In this document: positions 1 to 9,705 of the stretch, in pieces
How the letters are laid out: the number at the start of each line of letters is the position of its first letter
Numbering within the stretch: position 1 is the stretch's first letter
DNA from: Erpobdella octoculata
Taxonomy: Eukaryota > Annelida > Clitellata > Hirudinida > Erpobdellidae
DNA length: 64,000 bases
Assembly (NCBI GenBank): GCA_963978895.1
Contig: OZ022242.1
Coordinates: 12,568,962-12,632,961, forward strand
Direction: 5' to 3'
Notes under the pieces: model-generated
Seen by the model: the letters and a program-made list of their open reading frames with translations, nothing else
What the model was told of the DNA's origin: nothing
Database searches by the model: none
Position numbers and translations under genes: made by a program

Positions 1-290
1 TTTTTCTTATATTACTCTTTTATTTTATGTTAAAGTCGAAATATTTTAATTATATCGAAATATCGAAATTAATTAAAATTATCTAAATTAATTGACTTAT
101 TGTAAAACTAATAATTGAATATTGCATTGTCTTCTATTTTAAGCATGTATGCAAAATTTGAAAAAATCTATCATCAGGAAGTGACTCAAAAATTGATTGC
201 AAGATTTGAAACAGACAGAGAAACAAACAGACAGACAGAGAAACAGAGACGACGAGTTAATAAAAACATTGGTAATAATAATAAAAATAT
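1..290 (+). repeat. Dispersed repeat R1, copy 1
   Basis: An AT-rich unit ending in a short GACAGAGAAACAGA microsatellite. Closely matching copies lie at about 552-756 (3' two thirds only) and 44309-44585, all in the same orientation. The shared core runs from a stretch of aattaatt/cgaaatatcg motifs through GTGACTCAAAAATTGATTGC to the CAGACAGA tail. The small open frames here on both strands are low-complexity and not convincing genes. The arrangement resembles a short non-autonomous transposon, but neither boundary is certain because the copy begins at the window edge. Confidence 0.7.
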
Positions 291-423
291 CATCAAAAAG
301 CATAAAATTTAAATATCTCAACTATTTTCATGAAAATTTCGTACACGCTTGAGAATCGCGGTCAGTGAGTGTGGTTCGTGTTAACTTGGTAAAATAGTCT
401 GCCAGTCGGTTAGCGTTTTGTGG

Positions 424-541
424 TCAAGAAAACCCTCAAGAAAACCCTCAAGAAAACCCTCAAGAAAACCCTCAAGAAAACCCTCAAGAAAACCCTCAAG
501 AAAACCCTCAAGAAAACCCTCAAGAAACCCCTCGATAAAAT
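424..541 (+). repeat. 12-bp minisatellite (AAGAAAACCCTC)n
   Basis: About nine head-to-tail copies of AAGAAAACCCTC, the last two degenerate. It sits between two copies of repeat R1, so it may have arisen with the local duplication of that unit. Confidence 0.9.
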
Positions 542-551
542 CCTCAAGAAA

Positions 552-756
552 ATTAACTAAATTAATTGACTTATTGTAAAACTAATAATTGAATATTGCA
601 TTGTCTTCTATCTTGAGCATGTATGCAAAATTTGAAAAAAATCTACCATCAGGAAGTGACTCAAAAATTGATTGCAAGATTTGAAACAGACAGAGAAACA
701 GACAGAGAAACAGACAGAGAAACAGAGCCGACGAGTTAATAAAAGCATTGGTAAAA
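552..756 (+). repeat. Dispersed repeat R1, copy 2
   Basis: Repeats most of positions 75-280 with a few substitutions and the same CAGACAGAGAAACAG tail, about 480 bp downstream of copy 1 in direct orientation. Confidence 0.75.
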
Positions 757-1708
757 AACGCTTTTTATAGAGCTTTTAGAATCTGTCTACATTGTGGAAT
801 TGCTAGTTTTTCATCAGCAATGGCATTCATTGTTACTGTAAAGGTTTAAACAGTGTAAAATTCATTTCCTGAATTTTGTCAATTCTCTCTGGCATATAAC
901 AAACGAACAGTTACATTTTTACTTATATTGATATGCATCTGACAATTTGAAAAGCAATGATAAGTTAATAAAAAAAAAATTGAGAGGACAAAATGCGGGC
1001 GCACGACGTTGGTTCCCCATAAATCCGCCACTGGCTAAAACGTTTTTGGGGGTAGAGTATAAGGCTCTGAATTTTTTGGAAAAAGTATTTATGAATACCC
1101 CCCTCCGTTATTAACTATTTTCTATTTTAGGAGGAAAATTATAGCATTACGAAGATAAAATTTTGGAATTTGTGGGTTTGAAATTTTTTTTGCTCCCCTT
1201 CAAGGTTTTGCTGAAATGACGCCCTTGCTTTACACGTGTAAAATGTGAATAATTAAGTTATTGGCGCTTTTCTTTGTTTTGAGGAACAGAAAAATAATAT
1301 TTTCATATAAATTGATAGGAATATCCTAGTTGAATGAGAATGCTTACCATAAACTGCTACATGTTACATTACAATTAAACTATTTAATTATTTTTATTTA
1401 GATTTTAATTGACATCGGTGTATATTCTCTACATCGAAATACAATTTTGCTTCAATCATAAAACTTATTTCCACTATTAATCTAGTTTATTATATATTTA
1501 AAAACTTAAGAAGCATAGGTGCCAGTGGCTTCTATCCCTACACAAGCGGGCGCAGCTTTGCCTGGCAAAACACAGGGGGGAAGAAAATAAAAAAGGGGGT
1601 AAGAAAAAAATAAAAAAAACCTACTTACATATATTTTCACACATGAATTACAGTTGAAGTAGAACTGAACGATGTGTTGCTTCACAACATTAACCCGAGA
1701 TTCTTTAA
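757..1708. other. No gene seen
   Basis: AT-rich sequence with no convincing coding potential. Around 1003-1017 lies a CCATAAATCCGCCACTGG motif. Its reverse complement resembles the start of a hAT-like end at about 35739, so a decayed MITE end may be present. Confidence 0.5.
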
Positions 1709-1712
1709 TTAA

Positions 1713-4700
1713 CCCTCTACCGCATAGCGATGCCGATTGGCATCATTACTTCCATGCTTTCTTAGAAATTTGTACTGTGCCAAACAGTATCACTGTTTGT
1801 ATATCTGAGTAGAAAATACAATGAAACACTGGAATTTCGCAACTTTTCATATATTTAAATGGATGTTCTATTTTTTAATAGTCTGGAAAGTTCGTGCAAA
1901 AATTTAAAAAAATAGAGTTTTTTAAGTATTTCCATTAGTGTGTGTGTTTATATCTAAATACAAATTTAATTATAGTCAAACAGATGTTTTATGTGTTTTT
2001 GTGATCAAATTTATTTTGTAGTGCTAGAATAAACGGCAATTATGCAATTGATGTTCAAATATGTGATGCCAAACGGCATCGTCATGCACTTTGTAGAGAG
2101 TCGCACAGCTGAGACGCGCAGGCTAATTAGGCCAACGTTTCTCTAGCCAATAAATCGGCTACGTAACAAAAAGGGTTTACAAGATAATGCAAATCTCTGA
2201 ATTTACTGAGTAAATTTAATAAATAGCTACAACACTCAACTTGTAAAAAAAAACATTGCTTTGATGAAGCCTATAAATACTCCTATTTTCAAGTCATATT
2301 CCTTGTTGTCCTTGAACGTTCACTCAAAGTAAGTGGTTCTTTAAGATTCTGTATCTTTAAACGAAAGCGTACTTTATGTATTTTGTAAGACAATTATACT
2401 TAAAAATAAGCGTTTATCTACCTATAATTTGTCATATATTGATTTAGCAGATGGCTCCCAAAACTGGCAAACTATATTATGGAAAAGGGATAAGCATCAA
2501 GAAAAAAGTTGTTGCAAGAGTAATTCCTTTTGAAAGTGATGATAGTCGTTTGTCGTCAGATAATGAGCGTGAAGACGACTGTAATCCACATGTAGAAATG
2601 AATGAAAGCTCCGAAGGATGCAGCGACGTTGAGCACCAGGAGTCCCAGTGTCTCCAGCTCAATAGTACTTCGGCAGATGATGAGAAAACCAACCTACCTT
2701 CAACTAGTAACGGGATATCGAGTACAAAAAACACTAAAGTGAAACGCAGACTTCTGTGGAAAACTACAAAAAATATGACAGATAGGCGATTACCTTTCTT
2801 TGGCAATGAAAGTCTAAATCCTCATATCCTAGAATTGAAAACTCCAATCCAGTTTTTTAGAATGGTTTTTCCAGTTACACTGGAACAGCATATTGTTGAA
2901 CAAACCAATCTTTACGCTGTTCAGACTCGTCCTGAAAAACCACTCCAATTAACGGTACCAGATTTAGAAAAGTTTCTTGGCATAGCCATGTGGATGTCTT
3001 TGATAGAGCTTCCAAGCACAAGAAGATACTGGAATGCCAAATACAAAATAGACAACGTATCAGAAGTTATGCCAGTCAACAAATGGGAAGAGATCAAGCG
3101 TTTCCTCCACTTCAATGACAATACGACTTTGCAGCCAGGTGGTGATCGACTTCACAAGATTCGACCACTGCTTACACAGATACGAGATTGTCTGAACACA
3201 ATTCCTAAGGAGGAATCATTGTGTGTTGATGAGCAAGTCGTGCCATTCAAAGGTCGAAGCCGCCTGAAACAATATAATAAAAATAAACCACACAAGTGGG
3301 GCTACAAGATCTGGGTACTCTCTGGCAAATCTGGTTTTGCATATGACATGGAAGTCTATACCGGCAATGAAAATATTGTTTTGTCTGGAGAAAAAGATTG
3401 TGGACCTAGTTCCAACGTTGTATTGCGCATGGCTAGGACTATTCCACCTGTTGGACACAAGTTATATTTTGATAATTATTTTACAAGCATCGATTTGGTT
3501 GTCTACTTGGCAAAGCAAGCAATACAGAGTGTCGGAACTGTGAGGGTGAACAGGTTGCAGGGTCTCTTACCAAAATCTGATAAGGATCTGAAGAAGACAG
3601 GCCGCGGATCCATGGCAGAATACACAACTGATGTAGATGGAGCCCAGAATAAAAGTGAAACGATGGTTTTCAGCAGAAAAAGTAAGAAAGGAAATCGACT
3701 GACCGCAGATAATTTCTGTTTACAATCAGCATATGGGTGGTGTTGATTTGCTGGACAGTCTCATGGGACTATATCGAATTACCATTCGATCAAAGAAATG
3801 GTATCACCGAATATTTTTCCATTATCTGGACATGGCCGTTGTGAACGCATGGCTATTATATAAGCGAGCTTGTTCACAACAAAATGTCACTGGAATGCTC
3901 AGATTGGCTGAATTCAAAGCCGAAATTGCAGAAAGTAAGTAAAAAGTCAGGTTGTATAATCTTACTCTAAAACTTGACTTTTACTACTTGATACAGAGTT
4001 ATTATATTTTTCAACATGTTTATGTGCATAATAATGTTTTCGATATCTGGTTTCATTGCAGGTTTGTGCAAAGCTAGGAAAGGCCCAAGTAGGAAAAGAG
4101 CTGCTGGTCGACCGAGTACGGAGAGCCAACTCCAAGTTGTCATAAAGAAGGCACGATGCAGACAGATTGTTCCAGTTGCCGATGTTCGCACAGATGACAC
4201 CAGTCACTGGCCAACTTGGACCACCGAAAGACTGCGCTGCCGTCTTCCTGGTTGCAATGGACAATCTTGCGAAAAATGTCAAATAAGTCTTTGCTTCACA
4301 AAAGACAAAAACTGTTTCAAGCGTTATCACACAGAGTAACAGTAATTTATTCGGGTCACTTTATTTGTGTATTTGTTCAATTTTTTACAATAAAAAAGTT
4401 TTGAATTTGCATTTTTTATATTACAGAGTTCTCATGTTGAGAGTTTAACTTTTATGTATTTGTTTATCTGAATAAACATATGCACAAAGATAAAAAAAAT
4501 TCTAGATCTTGCCTACCCATTGAAAATGTATTATATAGGTTACATAGTGCATGAAGATGCCGATTGGCACTCTTTAAATTTTCATCATTTTATCACCTTT
4601 TTTAAAAAATAATTGAAAAAAAAATAATTTTCCCTTAATGTATGACTTGATACCAATGGGAAAAAATATTTTTTGTTTTAATCAAAAAACATTTTTTTTA

Positions 4701-4716
4701 TTCATGCAGTAGAGGG
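1713..4716 (+). mobile_element. piggyBac-family DNA transposon, about 3.0 kb
   Basis: TTAA target duplications at 1709-1712 and 4717-4720 flank inverted ends CCCTCTACCGCAT (1713-1725) and its near reverse complement ATGCAGTAGAGGG (4704-4716), with one mismatch. TTAA duplication is diagnostic of piggyBac. Subterminal copies of GATGCCGATTGGCA occur near both ends (1729-1743 and 4556-4569), and a related GATGCC-AAAC-GGCATC hairpin lies at about 2066. The interior carries one transposase gene on the + strand, now frameshifted. Ends and target sites are intact, so the element could in principle be mobilised in trans; that is inference. Confidence 0.93.
2451..4339 (+). pseudogene. piggyBac transposase (PGBD-like), one frameshift
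   Basis: A DDD transposase that cuts and pastes DNA at TTAA. The first frame (2451-3746) has an acidic N-terminus, then the transposase core with SLCVDEQVVPFKGR (first catalytic Asp) and LYFDNYFTS (second). At about 3700 the frame slips by one nucleotide. The conserved continuation YNQHMGGVDLLD (third catalytic Asp) lies in another frame, so the unshifted frame ends as nonsense at 3746. The second frame runs to 3934, where a GT-AG intron of 127 nt (donor GTAAGT at 3935, acceptor TTGCAG ending 4061) leads to a last exon, 4062-4339. That exon encodes a basic stretch and a cysteine-rich domain (CRLPGC, CEKC, CFKRYH) typical of piggyBac C-termini. No other lesion was seen, suggesting recent inactivation or a base error. 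Confidence 0.92.
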
Positions 4717-4720
4717 TTAA

Positions 4721-5499
4721 CATTTAATAACCGTCTTATCTCATCTTATCAGGCGGGATGATTTAATTCGATACGTTTCACAATGTAACCACCACGATTT
4801 GTGGATGGAACTAACTCTACGCTGACACCTTTGTACTCAGTTAGTTTGTAGTACGAAAGTGAACCTAACATAACTGTCGTTTTAATTCTGTTTTGCTTAC
4901 GATTTATTTAGTTTGTTGAATAAAACACCATACTGCGTGAAAAAAACAATGTTAAGTGGCGCTGTTCAATCAAATAAGTTAAACATAATCATGAACATAA
5001 ACGTTATTTAAAACAATCAGGTTTTATGCCACAAAAAACAAGCCGTATCGATAATATGTACTTGTCACAAAAAAATCTGATTGGGAAGAATTCAAATGGA
5101 CAAAATCGTTACCAGAAATTTTCAGAGGACTTAGCAGCATTTTCTTATTTTTATAAATTTACGAAGTTTAACAGAAACTATGTCTTTTTTACAATTTTAA
5201 TTTTTTTTATTGCTCTATCATTTTTTGTATCAAAAATATATATATGTATCATTTTTGGGGCATTAAAATAAAAAAAAGAACACTTCAAGATCAGAGGACC
5301 CACTTTTGAGTGAGAAGAGGCTCATTTCAAAACCATAATGACAATGGCTCCACTGTGTCTTTAATTGACATGGCTGGAAGAGGTGCAACATAACTATCTA
5401 AATTTGAACAAACCTACTGTGTCTTTAACCCTACTGTCCAAAATGATTTACGAGTATTAATATTTATTTTATTTACATATACACATACATATACATATA
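4721..5499. other. No gene seen
   Basis: AT-rich sequence. One 81-codon open frame (5026-5271) has no recognisable motif and ends in a hydrophobic, T-rich stretch; I do not call it a gene. A short ACATATACAT tract at 5475-5502 leads into the next minisatellite. Confidence 0.5.
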
Positions 5500-5692
5500 C
5501 ATAAATGAGCGGAAACGGTAACGGGGAAGCAAACGGAAATGGAAAAGCAACTGAGGGCGAAAGAGCGAGCGGGAAAGGGAAAGCGATCGGGAACGGGAAA
5601 GCAAGCAAAAGCGGGAAAGCGACCGAATTCAAAAGAGCGAACTAGAAAATTACCGGGAGCTGGAAATCAACCAGAAACGATAAAGCGAATTT
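5500..5692 (-). repeat. GC-rich GGGAAAGCGACC-type minisatellite
   Basis: A degenerate array of units such as CGGGAAAGCGATCGGGAA, islanded in AT-rich DNA. It is the reverse orientation of the arrays at 9530-9615, 12590-12650 and 26680-27090, and is preceded by CATATA repeats as in other family members. Open frames on both strands are by-products of the repeat. Confidence 0.75.
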
Positions 5693-6204
5693 TGAGAAAA
5701 TTGTTTCATTTAAATCCACCATTCCATTTTTGTGCCATTTATATTCAAAAAAGCATTCTATCTCGTTTAAAAAATAGCAGATGGTTTGTTTGAGTGAAAG
5801 GCGCCCCACGTTTTAAGTGTTGAAAATTTATGGCTTGTTTGTTATACGAATGTCCACAATTAACGCATGCCTCCATCAAGACATTTTTCACACAGCCCAG
5901 AAAAAAATTATTTTCTTTTTTTTAGTTTACAAAAACGTGGTATTTAAAAAAAATTTTTTAAATATTTTTTTAAAATCCGAAATTGGCTTTCACAATTTTT
6001 ATGATGTTTCGACGTAAGTCATTTGGTCTCAACATTCATTTTGTCACAAAAGGCATTTTTTTGCAAGTTGAGTTGAAGAAAAAATCTATCTGTAACAACA
6101 ACAACAACAACAACAACATTGTTTTCCACTTTTGCACCAATTAATCATATTTTACAAACATTGCAAACATGTTGACAATTTGTTAACTTGTACAAATTTG
6201 TCTC

Positions 6205-6666
6205 TATAAGTCTCTTGTGCGATCTCAATTGGAGTATGCTGTACAGGTTTGGAGCCCGTACCGATTGGGACTGATTGCAGAGATCGAGAGAATTCAGAGA
6301 CGAGCCACACAACTGGTCAGATCTTGTATGTATTTGAGCTACGTGGACAGGTTGAGGAAATTGAAGCAATCGTTGGCTTATCGTAGAATTAGAGCTGACA
6401 TGATCATGACGTAATGGATCACGAGAGAATACTTTTTGAACTTCAATTGTTCTGCCTTAATGCCATGTCCAGGCCAACGGACAAGAGATCATTTCTGGAA
6501 ACTTGTTACAGGCATAAATCACAGGGATTGTCGAAAACATTTCTTTTCCAATAGAGTGGTAAGATATTGGAACAATCTTCCAGAAGACGTGGTTGAAGCT
6601 CCCAATTTAGCTACTTTCAAGGCTCTGATGGATGATTTTTTCGATCAAAAGAAATATGAGTTTTAG
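6205..6666 (+). pseudogene. LINE reverse transcriptase C-terminus (CR1/Jockey-like), fragment
   Basis: The translation contains LVRSQLEYAVQVWSPYR followed by an IERIQRRATQLV motif, a signature found C-terminal to the RT domain of many CR1/Jockey-type non-LTR retrotransposons. The frame breaks at about 6412 and a second frame resumes with YWNNLPEDVVEAPNLATFK, again the usual LINE C-terminal motif, ending near 6666. No RT catalytic core is present, so this is a 5'-truncated, frameshifted copy. Confidence 0.82.
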
Positions 6667-7930
6667 TGGATTTTGTATTTTTATTTATTTATTTATTTTT
6701 GTTTTCTTTTTTTGCCATACGTATTTTTCATTTTAATTTTGAAATTGCCGTTTTCAGTTGCTGGCGAGTTGCCCGTGCCAAGAATTTAATAAAAAAAAAA
6801 GTTCAGTAGTGATTTTGATACTCATTATCAGGCGGAACTCCGAAAAAGAATCAAAGTAATTCTAATAACAAAATTAAATGTAATTATAAAATCCCACAGC
6901 TCCTAAAATTATCTGAAACTTCCTCTATACTTTACATTTCAAAAATAGCATCTTATAGGCTTCACGTGGAACTGCTCCCCATGTCGACTTATATTATAAG
7001 GGCACGCACAACTTTATTTGTATACGAATTGATTCCAATTAAGTTATACAGTAATTAATTTACTTCCATTTTATTAATAAAACAATTTTTACGCAAACTA
7101 TTACAACAACAAAAACTGAAAATTGCTTCGTTTAATTCCTCCATTTCAGTTTTGTGCCTAAGAAAGAAGTTTGATGTTTTCAGCAAAATAAGCTTTTTAA
7201 ACACCATAATTTAAATAGAAAAACATGTTTTAATAAATCTAGAATTATTTTGACTTTAAAAAAACGTTTTGTTTAATCTCCAAGCATTAAATGAAACCCT
7301 GCTCATCAACGCCATGGCATTAATGCAGCTCTCGAGTATCATCCCCGTCATCGTACAAACGTAACGCTTATATCAGTCAAAAATGACGGCAAGCGCATTA
7401 ATCACATTGACATTCATTTTTCATGTTTGAGATTGTTTCTCTTCAAGTCATGCAGCACTAATGATAATTTATGTCAAATCCATGAAAAAACGACAGCAGG
7501 GTGAGATCGGGATTAAGAGCATTTGCTGTTTTTTTTCAGCACTAAATTTTTTTATAGTTATACAAATAACAAAACAAAAAATCAAGGAATATTTTGAAGA
7601 TTAGTTTTTTCCAATTTTTTTTAGTTATTAGAAAACGTGTTTTAAACCTTTTATCTTTATACTGAGTTTCAAATCTCTAGCTAGTTGGGAAGTTGATAAA
7701 AATTGTCAAGAGGATTCCGTCTAAGTATATAACAGACATCAGACAACAGCAGCATAGAACAAACAACAGACAACATACAAATAAAGTTAATTATATGCTT
7801 ATAATGAAAACCATCAGATTACAAAAACTAATATATGAATACACACAAAAAAGAATGTTTTCAGTCGAATAAGAAATTGGTGAATTCATTGTGTCGTGCG
7901 TGAAGTGCTTCTAAAAGGAAAACATCGTAG
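6667..7930. other. No gene seen
   Basis: AT-rich intergenic DNA without splice-linked coding signal. Positions 7665-7740 hold a short segment (CTAGCTAGTTGGGAAGTTGAT) related to a motif in repeats R2 and R3. Confidence 0.5.
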
Positions 7931-7931
7931 T

Positions 7932-8219
7932 TCAATCTTTCTGTTGGCGATGTTTGATGTTTGTGTTGATGGTGGCAATGATAGCGATAATTATTTGCAG
8001 CATCACAATCGGAAAAAATTCTGCTAGAAGCAAATAAACAACCGAAAAAGAGTGCTTAGAAAAGTTAGCAAGCGAGAAGAAAGCTTCGGGCTTATACCTC
8101 GAAACCTCGAAAAGTTGAGACCAATGTTTATCCACCAGGTTATCACAAGTGTTGTCCTCTAAATAAACAGCTTCACGGGGTTTCCATGCAGCAAAAATAA
8201 ACATGTAAAATATCATCAC
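7932..8219 (-). CDS. Hypothetical open frame, possibly a 7TM receptor fragment
   Basis: A 95-codon open frame, unusual here because it is not low-complexity. It shows a hydrophobic N-terminal segment, then a loop with Trp and Cys residues and clustered charged residues, then a second hydrophobic helix (YLLLAEFFPIVMLQIIIAII) containing a proline, and a basic end (KHRQQK). This order resembles TM4, extracellular loop 2, TM5 and the start of the third intracellular loop of class A receptors. The homology is weak and no neighbouring exon was found; upstream lies a GAT-rich microsatellite. It could equally be a chance frame. Confidence 0.2.
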   Translation of the reverse strand: MMIFYMFIFAAWKPREAVYLEDNTCDNLVDKHWSQLFEVSRYKPEAFFSLANFSKHSFSVVYLLLAEFFPIVMLQIIIAIIATINTNIKHRQQKD

Positions 8220-8255
8220 TCGGCTGCCATTATTAATGACAATAATGGCAATTGA

Positions 8256-8390
8256 ATGATGCTTATAATTATGATAATTACGATGATTATTATGATAACA
8301 ATGACGACGAGGATGAAGGTGATGATGACGATAATGATAATGATGATGCTGGTGGAAATGACGATGTTGACGTTAACAATTTTGATGGTA
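8256..8390 (+). repeat. Imperfect GAT/ATG trinucleotide repeat
   Basis: Degenerate GAT-rich triplets over about 130 bp generate open frames on both strands (Met/Ile/Asp-rich or Ile/Val-rich), which are artefacts. Confidence 0.85.
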
Positions 8391-9009
8391 GAAAGAGAAC
8401 TGTGTAGAGGGGAAACAATATTTGCCATGGGCGGTGTCAAAACACAATCGAGAAAAGTCAACAGAAACGAGGTAGGAAAAGGTTGCTTGTCTTTCCTAAT
8501 TGAGAAAACAAAGATACATTTGCTTTGCTACGTAAAAGTGAATTTCCATATAAAGAAGAAAAGTCGTTATTTGCTGTGCTTCGGAATTGAATTTCCACTC
8601 AATGCTCTATGAAAAGTTGTGAGAAAAACTTTCTTGGTCCAATCTTTAGAAAAAGTTAAAAAGGGAGAAGACAATAAAGAGGGAAAATGACCTATTGACC
8701 TTCAAATATATTCATGTTTTTTATTTTGTCGAGATTGAAAGCACGCACATTCACACACGCATGAGCAAATAAATGTTCTGAATGATAAACACACTTCCGG
8801 AAAGCGGCGTTGAACATGCGCGGCTCATTAATCTCCATGAAATTATTGATCATCACATTTATCATAATTGGTCGAATGTAATTATTTAAACAATAATAAT
8901 TTTTTAAAAAATGCATTGGCTTTGCTGGCAACACACTGAGTTCAGTTGCGGTTTTAAAAAAACATGTAAAATGTATATTATAAGAATACCCTCGTCAGAG
9001 AATGGGTGG

Positions 9010-9095
9010 CCGGCCAAAATGTCTCCGGGAAAAATGTCCCCGGGAAAATGTCTCCTGACAAAATGTTTCCGGACATTTTGTCTAAAAATCTTTTG
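9010..9095 (+). repeat. Short tandem repeat, AAAATGTCTCCGGG-like
   Basis: Four to five degenerate copies of a 14-17 bp unit (CAAAATGTCTCCGGGA, AAAATGTCCCCGGG, AAAATGTCTCCTGA, AAAATGTTTCCGGA), the last followed by the inverted form ACATTTTGTC. Confidence 0.7.
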
Positions 9096-9326
9096 ACCGT
9101 ATAATTTTAGCTAAATTTGAAAAAACGCACCGACCACAGTTCAATTATGTTCCACAATGTAGGTTCTCGCAGTTGCTGTTTCAGTTTGTATACTTTGACA
9201 CAATTTGTAGCCTTTTAAAAACAACAAAAAAGGGATTTGTGAGGAAAACTAGTTTTTTACTGTTTGCTTGTGAGAGAAAAACAAAAGTGAATTTGGAAGC
9301 CAGGGCTTTTCGTTTAAAAGACTGGA

Positions 9327-9398
9327 TGGAGGTGGCGGGGGTTGAACCCGCGGCCTCTCACATGCGAAGCGAGCGCTCTACCACTGAGCTACACCCCC
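9327..9398 (-). tRNA. tRNA-Ala (anticodon CGC)
   Basis: Read on the minus strand it folds as a full cloverleaf: acceptor GGGGGTG pairing with CACCTCC, A box TAGCTCAGTGG, anticodon loop TTCGCAT between CTCGC and GTGAG, T arm GCGGG-TTCAACC-CCCGC, discriminator A. A run of T residues (complement of 9315-9318) follows as a Pol III stop. It is nearly identical to the tRNA-Ala at 39755-39826. Confidence 0.93.
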
Positions 9399-9705
9399 AG
9401 CAAATGACTCCTAGTTTATTTTCAATGTCTTTGTAAAGTGAATGCTTGTTTTATAGTTTAACTAGCGGGGGCACCCGGCGTTGCCCGGGGATTTTAGAGG
9501 TTTTTCTAATGTTTGTCTCTCTCGCTCCCGTTTCCTTCTCCGCTTTCCCGTTCCCGTCGCGTTCCCGGTCGCTTTCCCGCTCTCGGTCGTTTTCCAGCTT
9601 CCGGTCGCTTTCCCGCTACAATACAATACAATACAAAGTAAAATTTATAACGCGCCCTTATAAAAAACAAGTCTTTCGCAAAAGCGCGCAGTTCGACAAT
9701 ATCTC

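Noticed and set aside
421..541. CRISPR-like direct repeats
   Set aside because: The repeats are contiguous 12-bp units with no spacers, and the window is eukaryotic.
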